A stretch of DNA of 64,000 nt, from positions 1 to 64,000 of the forward strand of contig NZ_VOHS01000002.1 in NCBI RefSeq assembly GCF_007896845.1. Direction: 5' to 3'. The notes below the pieces were generated by a model. That model was not told where the DNA came from and made no database searches. It saw only the letters and a list, made by a program, of their open reading frames with translations. Shown piece after piece: positions 26,445-35,295 of this stretch. A program made the translations under genes and the position numbers. The DNA comes from Chitinophaga pinensis. Lineage in GTDB: Bacteria; Bacteroidota; Bacteroidia; Chitinophagales; Chitinophagaceae. The first letter of the stretch is position 1, and every line of letters begins with the position of its first letter.

Positions 26445-27139
26445 ATGTCCTGTGTACATACATATATGCTGCTGATTTCTAAAGCGTTTTTACACCGACT
26501 ACCTATGCATGTTTTTGTTATCATTATCTGTTTCATCATAGCGTTGCTCGCGAAGCTTCAGAAAAACCCTCCACGGTACCTGAATACATTTATTATATAT
26601 ATCCTGGTGACTATCGTTGTAGAAATGGTAGCATGGTGGTTTAGTATTCATAATAAACGTAACCTGATCATCTATAACTTTTACACGACCGTTAACTTCA
26701 CTTACCTGATATTTCTGCTTCGTTCATTTATGACCAATGGGAAACTGGTTAACGTGATGGGTGTATTGATGGTTGTGTTTCCGGTATTCGCCTTGGTGAA
26801 TATGTTTCTTATTCAGGGCGCTAATACTGTTTTTAACACCTATACATTTTTGTTAGGTTGTATTATCGTTGTAACGGCCAGTATCTGTTACTTTTATGAA
26901 CGTATTAAATTTCCGGGAGCGCACAGCCTTCTGCAAGAGCCTGCTTTCTGGGTATCTACCGGTCTCCTCTTTTTTATACCTGCAGTCCACCGCTGACAGG
27001 TGTATTGAATGCCATATCACTAATGCCATTTTATAACTATAAAACACTTTATACGATCAACCTTATGGTAAATATTATCCTATATTTATTGTTCAGTATT
27101 TCCTTCATATGCAGTCTGATTTTCAGGAGGTATTCCTAG
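26445..27139 (+). pseudogene. Polytopic membrane protein gene with a frameshift at a T6 run
   Basis: The first frame runs 183 residues with hydrophobic segments (HVFVIIICFIIALLAKL, YLNTFIIYILVTIVVEMVAWWF, FTYLIFLLRSF, VMGVLMVVFPVFALVNMF, YTFLLGCIIVVTASICYFY) and stops at 26996 just after STGLLFF. At the T6 run 26970-26975 the -1 frame continues as YTCSPPLTGVLNAISLMPFY, then LYTINLMVNIILYLLFSISFICSLIFRRYS, ending at 27139. That restores a last membrane helix and makes the gene overlap the histidine kinase start by 31 bp. The break is a real mutation, a sequencing error or a slippage site. The start is uncertain (26445, 26466 or 26505). Family unnamed; likely a sensor-input partner of the kinase. 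Confidence 0.75.
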
Positions 27140-27945
27140 TCATATTTACGTCCCTCTTCCTGCTTGTGTTACTGGTGGGTTTCATCGTTATTATGTTGAT
27201 ACTTAATCAGAAGAGCAGGCAGTCACAGGTACAGGAGCTTAGATTAATGAAAGAAAGGTATGAACAGGAACTATTGAGATCACAGCTGGAAATCCAGGAA
27301 AACGTATTCGGGCACCTTTCCCAGGAAATACACGATAATATCGGACAGTCGCTTACTTTCGTAGCACTTTCCCTGTTAACCGTACCAGTTGAAAATAACA
27401 GTGAGGCACATGAATATATAGAAGAAAGCAGAAAGGCTTTACAGAAAGCCATCACAGAATTAAGAGACCTTTCCCGCAGTTTACATACTGACCGTGTCAC
27501 AGAAATCGGCCTTGCCAACTCGATTGACTTCGAACTGGAGAGACTGAAAAGGACCAATTTGTACGAAACTTCTTTTAATTTTGCCGACGTAAGGAACCTG
27601 CTGGACCATCAGACCGAGATTATACTTTTCCGCATTGTACAGGAAATGCTCAACAACATTGTTAAACATGCAAAAGCCAGTAAGGTAGAAGTCCGGCTTT
27701 CCCATAAAACAGATATCATCATTCTGGAAATCAAGGATAATGGTGTAGGCTTCGATCCCGAAGCACTGTTTGCAAGACAGGAAAGAATGAAAGGCCTTGG
27801 GTTAATGAACATAAAAAAACGGGCCTCCCTGATCGGAGGCACATTCCATATCAATAGTGCGAAAAATAGCGGAACAGCCATTCGTATCACTATACCCATA
27901 AACAAAGAGTCATTACATGAGCATAACCAGGAAAGCGAAATATAG
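27109..27945 (+). CDS. Membrane-anchored sensor histidine kinase (HisKA_3/NarL type)
   Basis: 278 residues. One N-terminal membrane helix (VIFTSLFLLVLLVGFIVIMLIL, about 11-32), a coiled-coil linker, then the HisKA_3 box LSQEIHDNIGQ with phospho-accepting His75. The ATPase part has EMLNNIVKHAKASKVEV (N box), IKDNGVGFDPEAL (G1) and GLGLMNIKKRASLIGG (G2). There is no extracytoplasmic sensor domain, so the signal may come through the upstream membrane protein, whose gene overlaps this one. The response regulator gene overlaps its 3' end by 29 bp: a tightly coupled operon. Confidence 0.93.
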   Translation: MQSDFQEVFLVIFTSLFLLVLLVGFIVIMLILNQKSRQSQVQELRLMKERYEQELLRSQLEIQENVFGHLSQEIHDNIGQSLTFVALSLLTVPVENNSEAHEYIEESRKALQKAITELRDLSRSLHTDRVTEIGLANSIDFELERLKRTNLYETSFNFADVRNLLDHQTEIILFRIVQEMLNNIVKHAKASKVEVRLSHKTDIIILEIKDNGVGFDPEALFARQERMKGLGLMNIKKRASLIGGTFHINSAKNSGTAIRITIPINKESLHEHNQESEI

Positions 27946-28594
27946 TGTTGCAATTGCCGACGACCATGTGCTGGTAAGAAAAGCGCTTGGCAGGCTGATT
28001 AATACTTTTACTGACTACTTCATCCTGTTTGAAGCCAGCAATGGCGAAGAAGTAATCAAGATCATTAATAACCGTGAGTTACAATTACCGGATATACTCA
28101 TACTCGACGTGAACATGCCAGGCATGAACGGTTACGAAACCGCTGCATGGATCAATAACCATTTCCCTCAGATCAAAGTACTCGCGCTCTCTATGCTCAA
28201 TGATGAGTCAGTTATCATCAAAATGCTGAAATCTGGTGCAAAAGGTTATATCATGAAGAATGTGGAACCGGATGATCTTAAAGAAGCATTTGATTCTATT
28301 ATAAAGAAAGACTTTTATCTGCCTGATTATATCTCCGGAAAAGTCATTTCCGGTCTGCAGAAAGATGTGTTATCACTCAGTGAGAAGATCGAACTGACGC
28401 CAAAAGAAAAGACATTCCTGCAATTCCTTTGTACAGAACTTTCCTACAAAGAAATTGCCCAGAAAATGTTTGTCAGTCCGCGTACTATCGACGATTATAA
28501 AAGCAGTCTGTGTGACAAACTGAAGGTGAAAACCCGTGTAGGGCTCGTGATCTTTGGTATCAGATATGGTCTGATAGATATCAACACCGACTAA
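27917..28594 (+). CDS. LuxR/NarL-family response regulator
   Basis: 225 residues. Receiver domain (about 9-125) with acidic pair Asp15-Asp16, phospho-acceptor Asp64 in LILDVNMPGMNG, and Lys in GAKGYIMKN. The C-terminal LuxR-type helix-turn-helix reads LTPKEKTFLQFLCTELSYKEIAQKMFVSPRTIDDYKSSLCDKLKVKTRVGLVIFGIRYGLI. It is the output partner of the kinase upstream. Its TAA (28592-28594) interlocks with the stop of the convergent DUF2264 gene (28591-28593). Target genes are not evident. Confidence 0.95.
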   Translation: MSITRKAKYSVAIADDHVLVRKALGRLINTFTDYFILFEASNGEEVIKIINNRELQLPDILILDVNMPGMNGYETAAWINNHFPQIKVLALSMLNDESVIIKMLKSGAKGYIMKNVEPDDLKEAFDSIIKKDFYLPDYISGKVISGLQKDVLSLSEKIELTPKEKTFLQFLCTELSYKEIAQKMFVSPRTIDDYKSSLCDKLKVKTRVGLVIFGIRYGLIDINTD

Positions 28595-29847
28595 AGCGCG
28601 TGATCTTTCTTTACTGCCTTGCCCGACCATGCTTTTTGGGCGGTCCACTCCTCCGGGGCTGCTGTCCAGAAAGCATGATGCTCTGGCAGCCCTAATGCCA
28701 GAAACCCTGTTGTACACAGGTATAAACTACCTGTAGAAGTATACACATCTGCCATCTCCGGCTGATGTCCACAAAAACCCAGCTGTAACCAGCCTTTCTT
28801 ATCAAAAGTACCCGCGGTTTCATATATCCGTTTCATCACAGCTGTGAGTGCGGCTCTTACCTGACCAGCTGTAAGCGAAGAAGGCAATTGCTCATGTAAT
28901 GCCAACTGTACCAGTGGCTGGAACACCGCATTACGGTAGGTCATAGAACGTCCTACCACGGGGAATGTGCCTTCCGGCGAAATCTGTCGTTCCTGTATCT
29001 CCCCATAACGCTGCATTCTCGTAATAGCCTGTTCATAGTCTTTTAGGGGTACTTTACGGGTATCTGACAAGACCTTCAGTATATCTGTCAGCATCGGCTG
29101 AATCACAAAACCATTGTAATAGTCAAAATGGAATTCTGCCCCGTCACCATACATACCATCTCCTTTATACCACTCCTGATGTTTCTTAACTGCGTAATCC
29201 ACTCGCATACCATCCCATTCCTCTCCAAACAACAATAATGCGGCCTCTATGATGGCAGCAAACAACAACCAGTTGTTATATCCCGGTCTGATACTGCGCA
29301 GACTTTTAAAGCCTGCGACCACCTGTTGTTTCACCGTATCTGGCAAGGGCTTCCATAGTTGTCCGGGGGCACGTATAAAAGCATGCGCCAGAAAAGCGCC
29401 ATCTACCAGTGGCTGACCATCAAACTGTCCTGTAAAGTTCATCTGATCTGGTCCTCCGGGTTTTACTGCCTGTGCGGTTCCCTTCAGTGCATATTCGATA
29501 AAACGAGCCCTTATTTTGCCTTCAGCCGTTCCATCTGCACCAAGTTCCAGCCAGGGTGCAATACCTGCCATAGTACGCCCAAAAGCCTCCAGATAAGTCA
29601 CCTTTTCCACCGGCTTGTTATAGCCCGGTGCTACTTCCAATGGCATCTGCTGACGTAGCCGGCCTGCACTCAGTGATTGCAGGACCGGTTCAGCAATACG
29701 GGTCAGCAACTGTACCCAATATTCGCGGTCTGCCTGTATAGCAGGACTTCCTGCAGGCATCTGTTCAGCCTGCAGGAAGTGCCCTGTTTTTACTGCCCCT
29801 GCCATACCGGCGAGAGGAACAGCTTTTATAAAATGACGTCTGTGCAT
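28591..29847 (-). CDS. DUF2264 protein, probable exported carbohydrate-active enzyme
   Basis: 418 residues with a Tat-like leader (MHRRHFIKAVPLAGMAGAV). The body is an alpha-barrel type protein: YLEAFGRTMAGIAPWLEL (about 84-101), LLFAAIIEAALLLFGEEWD, GDGMYGDGAEFHFDYYNGFVIQPML and TYRNAVFQPLVQLALHEQL match DUF2264. Members occur in uronate-related polysaccharide loci, and I believe some have been assigned to a beta-glucuronidase family (GH154), but I am not certain of that mapping. Its start touches the stop of GH88 (both at 29847), so the two are co-translated and probably act on the same uronic-acid oligosaccharide. Confidence 0.85.
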   Translation of the reverse strand: MHRRHFIKAVPLAGMAGAVKTGHFLQAEQMPAGSPAIQADREYWVQLLTRIAEPVLQSLSAGRLRQQMPLEVAPGYNKPVEKVTYLEAFGRTMAGIAPWLELGADGTAEGKIRARFIEYALKGTAQAVKPGGPDQMNFTGQFDGQPLVDGAFLAHAFIRAPGQLWKPLPDTVKQQVVAGFKSLRSIRPGYNNWLLFAAIIEAALLLFGEEWDGMRVDYAVKKHQEWYKGDGMYGDGAEFHFDYYNGFVIQPMLTDILKVLSDTRKVPLKDYEQAITRMQRYGEIQERQISPEGTFPVVGRSMTYRNAVFQPLVQLALHEQLPSSLTAGQVRAALTAVMKRIYETAGTFDKKGWLQLGFCGHQPEMADVYTSTGSLYLCTTGFLALGLPEHHAFWTAAPEEWTAQKAWSGKAVKKDHAL

Positions 29848-31046
29848 TATTTAGCCCATTGCTTGTACCGTAATAAAGCTTCTACAAAGTAATAGTCAGC
29901 ATAGGTCAGTGGTACATCCACTTCTGATTTATGCGGAATAGAACCAACACTATGCATCAGGATGAAATTATTATTCTCTCCTTCCTTTGCCAGATACGCC
30001 GGACTAGCCAGACTTTCCAGCATTTTCTCGGCAGCATTCCAGTAACGTGCAGCAGTTGCTCCTTTTGTATAACGACTCAATTCCAATAAAGCAGATGCAG
30101 CTACTGCACCAGCCGAAGCATCTCTTGGTGCATTTGGAATGCCAGGTGCATCATAATCCCAGTAAGGAATCAGATCTTCCGGCATACGCGGATGATTCAG
30201 GATATAATCAGCAATATGTTGTGCCTGTGCCAGATAAGCTTTGTCTTTGGTGTCACGGTACATCATCGTGTAACCATAAAGACCCCATGCCTGTCCACGT
30301 GACCAGGCGGAAGTATCATTTGCACCCTGTGCGGTGTTTCTTGCCAGCACAGCACCGGTAGTACTATCATAACCAATCACGTGGTAAGAACTGTAATCTC
30401 TCCTGTAGTGATGCTTTATGGTTGTATTCGCATGTGTACGTGCAATGCGGTCAAAAGAAGGATCTTTGCTGACGCGGGTCGCCCAGTTCAGCAGTTCGAG
30501 GTTCATCATATTATCAATGATCACCGGGAACTCCCATTTTCCATGATCCCATGATTTGATACAACCTACTTTCGGATTGAACCTTGTAGACAATGAACGT
30601 GCGCTTGTCAGCAGTACTTCCTTATACTTCGGATCTTTAGTGATACGATATGCATTACCCGCGCTGCAATACAACATAAACCCAAGGTCATGGGTACCCT
30701 TATTATTCTTCTCCACCTCTACCTGTGCCGTACGTTTCAGTGCTTCCTGTTTCAGGGTATTATCTTTAGAATATTCATACAGATACCAGAGTGTACCGGG
30801 ATAAAAACCGGCTGTCCACCAATTAGTCTTTGCGGTAACAAAACTGCCATCTTCATTATTGGTTGTACGTGGCAATACGTCATCAGGTACATGCTGCATC
30901 ATCAGTTTATACTGACGTACCGCCAGATCCAGCGTTTTATCAGCTGTAGCAATGAGTTCTTTTTTACGGCTGCCCTGCTGGGCATACCCTGTTGTAATGG
31001 CGCCTGTTAGCAGGCATGCACAGAATAGGAGTGATAGTTTTTTCAT
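29847..31046 (-). CDS. GH88 unsaturated glucuronyl hydrolase, secreted
   Basis: 399 residues from MKKLSLLFCACLLTGAITTGYAQ, a signal peptide; an upstream ATG at 31109 would precede it with 21 unlikely residues. The (alpha/alpha)6-barrel markers are KTNWWTAGFYPGTLWYLYEYS, the acid HDLGFMLYCSAGNAY, SWDHGKWEFPVIIDNMMNLELLNWA with the second catalytic Asp (IDNMMNL), and ARNTAQGANDTSAWSRGQAWGLYGY. It hydrates and releases the 4,5-unsaturated uronic acid that polysaccharide lyases leave at chain ends. The product rearranges to 5-keto-4-deoxyuronate, the KduI substrate. A LacI-type operator lies 59 bp upstream. Confidence 0.94.
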   Translation of the reverse strand: MKKLSLLFCACLLTGAITTGYAQQGSRKKELIATADKTLDLAVRQYKLMMQHVPDDVLPRTTNNEDGSFVTAKTNWWTAGFYPGTLWYLYEYSKDNTLKQEALKRTAQVEVEKNNKGTHDLGFMLYCSAGNAYRITKDPKYKEVLLTSARSLSTRFNPKVGCIKSWDHGKWEFPVIIDNMMNLELLNWATRVSKDPSFDRIARTHANTTIKHHYRRDYSSYHVIGYDSTTGAVLARNTAQGANDTSAWSRGQAWGLYGYTMMYRDTKDKAYLAQAQHIADYILNHPRMPEDLIPYWDYDAPGIPNAPRDASAGAVAASALLELSRYTKGATAARYWNAAEKMLESLASPAYLAKEGENNNFILMHSVGSIPHKSEVDVPLTYADYYFVEALLRYKQWAK

Positions 31047-31104
31047 CTCGTGTAATTTTATTACCCGCACTACAAATTGTACGGTTATTGAGCAATTATT
31101 TTTA

Positions 31105-31118
31105 CGCAATCGTTTGCA
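31105..31118. promoter_or_regulatory. LacI-type operator upstream of GH88
   Basis: CGCAATCGTTTGCA, matching the palindrome TGCAAACGTTTGCA (35127 and 38460) at 12 of 14 positions with the central CG intact. It is 59 bp from the GH88 start. Likely site for the adjacent LacI-family regulator. Confidence 0.65.
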
Positions 31119-31132
31119 CTTATGTATAAAAG

Positions 31133-31169
31133 AAAAGCAGGGCTGTTTATCAACAGCAACCCTGCTTTA
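31133..31169 (-). terminator. Terminator overlapping the lacI-type gene stop
   Basis: On the minus strand, AAAGCAGGG, a 2-base bulge, GCTGTT, a short loop, AACAGC and CCTGCTTTT form a hairpin followed by CTTTTATA. It includes the stop codon of the LacI-type gene and separates that operon from GH88. Confidence 0.75.
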
Positions 31170-32231
31170 TTTTACTTTCTTTTTACCGCGTGTTTTGGTA
31201 GCCGCAACAGTTGCCGAAGATGCACGTTCTATCAGTTCGATAGGTACGATCTCTTCTGAATAGCGCTGTGGTGCGGATGCCGGTTGCTGCATCAGATCAA
31301 GTAATGCGGCTGCTACACGTTCTCCCATCAATGCCGGGAACTGATCTATTGATGTGATGGTAGGTGTACTGATTTCCGCGCGCGGGTCATTGGAATAACC
31401 TACGATCTTAATATCCTCCGGTACACGCAGATTCAGCTTGCGGCAATGCTCCAGAATAGCGATCGCAGTTGTATCATTCGCAGCAAATACACCATCCGGC
31501 CAGGGTTGTCTGGCAAAGATCTTTTCACATGCCTGTTGTGCATTTTCTTTCGTGAGCTCCTGATAGAACACACGCGATTTTTTGAACGGTATTTTATGTT
31601 TACGCAAGGCGTTTTTATATCCTGCTACGCGGTCTACATAAAGGCTACAGGTCAGTGGTCCGGAGATATGTACAATATCTTTACATCCTTTTTCTATCAG
31701 GTGTTCTGTTACTGTATATCCTCCGAGATAGTCATCTCCTCTCACCACTTTTGCCTGATAATCTTTTGGTACGCGGTCAAAGAACACCAATGGAATATTA
31801 TTATCCTTGAAGATATCAAAGTGAGAGAAATCAGTTGTATATAATGTACTGGAAACAGCCAGTGCATCAATTCTGGTAGAATATAGTGTCTCTGCCAGCG
31901 CGATCTCCTGTTCAAGGGAATCATTAGATTGACAGATCAGCACATGATAGCCGTGTTCATACAGCTTGTTCTGGATAACGGTACTGATAGTAGCGGGAAA
32001 GAACATAGAAATACGGGGCACAACCAGTCCTATGGTCCGGCTCCTGCTGTTACGCAAACCTGCCGCCATTGCATTGGGGCGATACCCCAGCTTGTTCGCC
32101 ATCTTCTTTACCTTTTCCTTTGTCTTGACGCTGATATTCGGATGATTGTTCAGCGCACGGGAAACGGTAGATATGGAGAGTTTCAGCTCTTCCGCAATGT
32201 CAACGATTGTCTTTTCAGTTCTTTTGCTCAT
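31167..32231 (-). CDS. LacI-family transcriptional regulator of uronate genes
   Basis: 354 residues. N-terminal LacI helix-turn-helix TIVDIAEELKLSISTVSRALNNHPNISVKTKEKVKKMANKLGYRPNAMA with hinge helix GLRNSRSRT, then a periplasmic-binding-protein-like sensor domain (IGLVVPRISMFFPATIS ... GVFAANDTTAIAILEHCRKL ... VGYSNDPRAEISTPTITSIDQ). The C-terminus is lysine-rich (AATKTRGKKKVK). Last gene of the kduI-DUF4861-kduD-lacI unit (22 bp after kduD). The operators at 35127, 38460 and 31105 are proposed targets. The inducer is presumably a uronate-pathway intermediate such as 2-keto-3-deoxygluconate, which is inferred. Confidence 0.93.
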   Translation of the reverse strand: MSKRTEKTIVDIAEELKLSISTVSRALNNHPNISVKTKEKVKKMANKLGYRPNAMAAGLRNSRSRTIGLVVPRISMFFPATISTVIQNKLYEHGYHVLICQSNDSLEQEIALAETLYSTRIDALAVSSTLYTTDFSHFDIFKDNNIPLVFFDRVPKDYQAKVVRGDDYLGGYTVTEHLIEKGCKDIVHISGPLTCSLYVDRVAGYKNALRKHKIPFKKSRVFYQELTKENAQQACEKIFARQPWPDGVFAANDTTAIAILEHCRKLNLRVPEDIKIVGYSNDPRAEISTPTITSIDQFPALMGERVAAALLDLMQQPASAPQRYSEEIVPIELIERASSATVAATKTRGKKKVK

Positions 32232-32253
32232 AGATCAGTATAAAGGTGCTGTT

Positions 32254-33021
32254 TTAACGCCCCATCCATCCTCCGTCAACAGTCAGTATCGTGCCATGGA
32301 TATAGTCAGCTGCTGCAGATGCGAGGAATACAACCGGTCCTTTGAAATCAGCCGGTTCTCCCCATCTGCCGGCAGGTATACGTTCCAATATGGAAGCACT
32401 GCGTTTTTCGTCTGCACGTAATGCAGCTGTATTATCAGTAGCGATATATCCCGGTGCAATTGCATTCACATTGATCCCCTTACCTGCCCATTCATTGGCG
32501 AAAGCCTTCACCAATGAACCTACGGCTCCTTTGCTGGCCGCATATCCGGGCACATTGATACCTCCCTGGAAGGTGAGTAGCGATGCTGTAAAGATAATCT
32601 TTCCGCTGCCTCGTGCGATCATTCCTTTGCCGATTTCACGGGTAAGAATAAACTGCGCATTCAGATTAATATTGATCACTTCATCCCAGTATTCGTCAGG
32701 ATGTTCTGCTGCCGGTTTTCTGAGAATAGTACCGGCATTATTTACCAATATATCTACTACCGGATGGTTTGCATGTATCTCTTTCACAAAGGAGTAGAGC
32801 GCTTCCCGGTTACCCAGATCACACTGGTAACCGTAGAATTGCCTGCCTGTCGCCTTCACTGCTTTCTCTACTTCGCTGCCTTCCTTTTCCAGTGATGCGG
32901 ATACCCCGATGACATCAGCACCTGCTTCCGCCAGCGCCACTGCCATGCCCATTCCAATACCTCTTTTGCACCCTGTTACCAGAGCGGTCTTACCTGTCAG
33001 ATCAAAAGATTGTAAGATCAT
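32254..33021 (-). CDS. kduD: 2-deoxy-D-gluconate 3-dehydrogenase (KduD-type SDR)
   Basis: 255 residues from MILQSFDLTGKTALVTG; the frame extends to 33180 into DUF4861, but the SDR N-terminus fixes 33021. Cofactor loop TGCKRGIGMGMAVALA, NNAGTILRKPA, catalytic Tyr/Lys in PGYAASKGAV, and the SDR end YIHGTILTVDGGWMGR. It reduces 2,5-diketo-3-deoxygluconate to 2-keto-3-deoxygluconate (KDG) with NAD(P)H. Lies 19 bp after DUF4861 and 22 bp before the lacI-type gene, in the operon headed by kduI, which makes its substrate. Confidence 0.93.
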   Translation of the reverse strand: MILQSFDLTGKTALVTGCKRGIGMGMAVALAEAGADVIGVSASLEKEGSEVEKAVKATGRQFYGYQCDLGNREALYSFVKEIHANHPVVDILVNNAGTILRKPAAEHPDEYWDEVININLNAQFILTREIGKGMIARGSGKIIFTASLLTFQGGINVPGYAASKGAVGSLVKAFANEWAGKGINVNAIAPGYIATDNTAALRADEKRSASILERIPAGRWGEPADFKGPVVFLASAAADYIHGTILTVDGGWMGR

Positions 33022-33040
33022 AAATAGCAATACGGTTTTA

Positions 33041-34180
33041 CTAATTGATATTAATTTCCAATGGAGCAGCCTGTTTAGCAGCGAACGTCTGCAGATACGC
33101 AAACCATGCTGCCGCGCTGGTATACTGGCCTGCCTTATTCCATGCAGCACCGAAGTAATATACAAACGGCTGTTGTCCACCGACCTTCTCTATAGCCAGC
33201 AAATGCTGACCGGTAACTTTCATATGTCCTCTCTTCACAGGTACAACCAGCCCAAGACCAGTAATACCATCCGCACCATGCTCAGGTTCCCAATATCCTA
33301 TTACGCCTGTCTTTTCGTCCAGCAGCAAGGTGCCGGGATCTGCGCGTTTTACAATACCTGCTGCTACCGGCAGACTATCCGCCTGTTGCAACGTATACGA
33401 TACGCTCATTTTGTTTAACTGTGAGCCCGCATCGAGGGAGATCGTTTTGACCACAGCCACTGTCTTTCCATCTACCTGCCATGGTTCGTATCCCAGCTGG
33501 AAAGTACAGCGTAAGGGACCACTATCCAGCACTTTCCAGGTCCTGTAGTTCTTTGGAAAATAGAGGGAGTCATGCAGATAAGGTGCGATATCCCCACCAC
33601 CCAGTGTCATGCCTACATGGTAATAATCCAGTCCTTGTCCGTTGTCATGATGATAGTCGTTCGTCTTGTACCACCTGTTCAATACCAGCTCAGGCGTACG
33701 TTTCGTCCAGACATCTATACCAGATGCGTTTTCTGCCGGGAATTTTTCCAGCGCCGCACCATACATACGAAAAGCGATCCGGTCATTTTCCCACGCAAAA
33801 TCATCTTTACGTTCCGGAACATAACGTGCGTAAGTACGGGGCTTTACAACAGCCGGCTGACCAGCGACCGCCGTAAGTATAACACTGTTATTGGCGGGTA
33901 CGCTTATCTGTACCAGTAGTAATTGTGGTTGAGGCGAGCCTTCATAGGCTATCTGATAAGGCACTTCTTTTCCTGTCTTTTTATTGATCAGTTTAAAGGC
34001 GCCTGTCAGTCCCTGCAGCTTTGTATAGGGAATCTCAACGATTTCCGCTGTACGTGCGATTGCAGAAGTATTTTTAATGGTAATGCTTACCGGAGCAGCT
34101 TTTCCATTATCCGTGGAACTGGCCAGCAGAGCGGAATGCCACATTCCTGCTGCCATTAACAGTAATAATATCCGCTTCAT
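33041..34180 (-). CDS. DUF4861 protein, exported
   Basis: 379 residues with a signal peptide (MKRILLLLMAAGMWHSALLAS). DUF4861 markers are the N-terminal beta-sandwich VSITIKNTSAIARTAEIVEIPY, then YARYVPERKDDFAWENDRIAFRMYG (about 130-155), the WYKTNDYHHDNGQGLDYYHVGMTLGGG block, and PFVYYFGAAWNKAG near the end. Members are frequent in pectin and other uronate-polysaccharide loci of Bacteroidota. The activity is not established to my knowledge. Position between kduI (5 bp) and kduD (19 bp) ties it to uronate use, possibly acting on an oligosaccharide in the periplasm. Confidence 0.88.
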   Translation of the reverse strand: MKRILLLLMAAGMWHSALLASSTDNGKAAPVSITIKNTSAIARTAEIVEIPYTKLQGLTGAFKLINKKTGKEVPYQIAYEGSPQPQLLLVQISVPANNSVILTAVAGQPAVVKPRTYARYVPERKDDFAWENDRIAFRMYGAALEKFPAENASGIDVWTKRTPELVLNRWYKTNDYHHDNGQGLDYYHVGMTLGGGDIAPYLHDSLYFPKNYRTWKVLDSGPLRCTFQLGYEPWQVDGKTVAVVKTISLDAGSQLNKMSVSYTLQQADSLPVAAGIVKRADPGTLLLDEKTGVIGYWEPEHGADGITGLGLVVPVKRGHMKVTGQHLLAIEKVGGQQPFVYYFGAAWNKAGQYTSAAAWFAYLQTFAAKQAAPLEININ

Positions 34181-34185
34181 AATGA

Positions 34186-35022
34186 TTATTTGAGATCAGG
34201 TATTGCGCATACGTCCATATCTCCATAATCCAGATTCTCGCCCGCCATACCCCAGATGAAAGTATAGTTGCTGGTACCGGCGCCGGAGTGAATAGACCAT
34301 GGCGGAGAGATAATTGCCTGCTCGTTCTGCATCCAGACATGCCGGGTTTCCTGTGGCTGGCCCCAGAAATGGCAGACAGATTGCCCCTGTGGCACTTCGA
34401 AATAAAAATAGACTTCCATACGTCTGTCATGCGTATGTGCAGGCATGGTATTCCATACACTACCGGGCTTGAGTTCTGTCATACCCATCTGTAACTGGCA
34501 GGTAGGTAATACAGTACTGACAAGCAGTTTATTGATAGTACGATGATTAGAGGTTTCCATTGCTCCCAGTGTTACTACTTCCGCATCTTTACGGGTAACA
34601 TGGCGGCTTGGGTATTCATGATGTGCAGGAGTTGAATTCAGGTAGAACTTTGCGGGAGCCACACTGTCTTTACTGCTGAAAGAGACTTCCTTCTTTCCTT
34701 TACCTACATACAGCGCTTCTTTAAAACCGATCTCAAAGGTTTCACCATCTACAGTTACCACGCCTGCGCCACCCACATTGATGATGCCCAATTCTCTCCT
34801 TTCCAGAAAATAAGCCGCCTTAAACTGGTCAGGAGCTGTGAGTTGTAATGCTTTGGTTACCGGGAAAATACCACCTGTGACAAAGCGGTCATAGTGACTA
34901 TATACCAGTTTAATCTCATCCTGTACGAACAGCTGTTCAATCAATAGTTCCTTTCTGGTCTGGGCTGTATTCCAGCTCAGTACCTCCGCCGGACTGGAGG
35001 CGTACCTGGTTTCTGCAGTCAT
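34186..35022 (-). CDS. kduI: 5-dehydro-4-deoxy-D-glucuronate isomerase
   Basis: 278 residues, two cupin-like halves. The metal site is visible as [16 protein letters not shown] (His, His, Glu) and [21 protein letters not shown]. Other family marks are [19 protein letters not shown] and the N-terminal [22 protein letters not shown]. It converts 5-keto-4-deoxyuronate, formed from the GH88 product, to 2,5-diketo-3-deoxygluconate for KduD. First gene of the kdu operon, divergent from uxaA, with a perfect LacI-type palindrome 104 bp upstream. Confidence 0.96.
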   Translation of the reverse strand: MTAETRYASSPAEVLSWNTAQTRKELLIEQLFVQDEIKLVYSHYDRFVTGGIFPVTKALQLTAPDQFKAAYFLERRELGIINVGGAGVVTVDGETFEIGFKEALYVGKGKKEVSFSSKDSVAPAKFYLNSTPAHHEYPSRHVTRKDAEVVTLGAMETSNHRTINKLLVSTVLPTCQLQMGMTELKPGSVWNTMPAHTHDRRMEVYFYFEVPQGQSVCHFWGQPQETRHVWMQNEQAIISPPWSIHSGAGTSNYTFIWGMAGENLDYGDMDVCAIPDLK

Positions 35023-35126
35023 ATTACGACATATTAGGTTTGGAAATGATAATAAATTATGGGGATGCTTGTATCAGTGCACCTTTTTCATAACCTGGAT
35101 GAAAGATAGCGCTTAATGAGGAAAAT

Positions 35127-35140
35127 TGCAAACGTTTGCA
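35127..35140. promoter_or_regulatory. Perfect LacI-type palindromic operator between kduI and uxaA
   Basis: TGCAAACGTTTGCA is a 14-bp perfect palindrome with the central CG typical of LacI-family sites. It lies in the divergent gap, 104 bp from the kduI start and 155 bp from the uxaA start. The same 14 bases recur at 38460. Confidence 0.8.
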
Positions 35141-35295
35141 TAAAATAGCGGCAAACCCGGAACTGCTAAACTTCTGCCGCTAAAATGTTTTAGCATTCAA
35201 TGATACTATCCTGACCGTTTCAAAGGCAAAATCTTATCAAGGATTAAGATTTTAGTATTAACAGGAGGTAGTGTTATTTCATACTTTAGCTTATT

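Noticed and set aside
26969..26976. Programmed -1 ribosomal frameshift site
   Set aside because: The in-frame codons are TTT TTT preceded by C, so only part of the slippery pattern X XXY YYZ is met, and no downstream stem-loop was seen. Mutation or sequence error is simpler.
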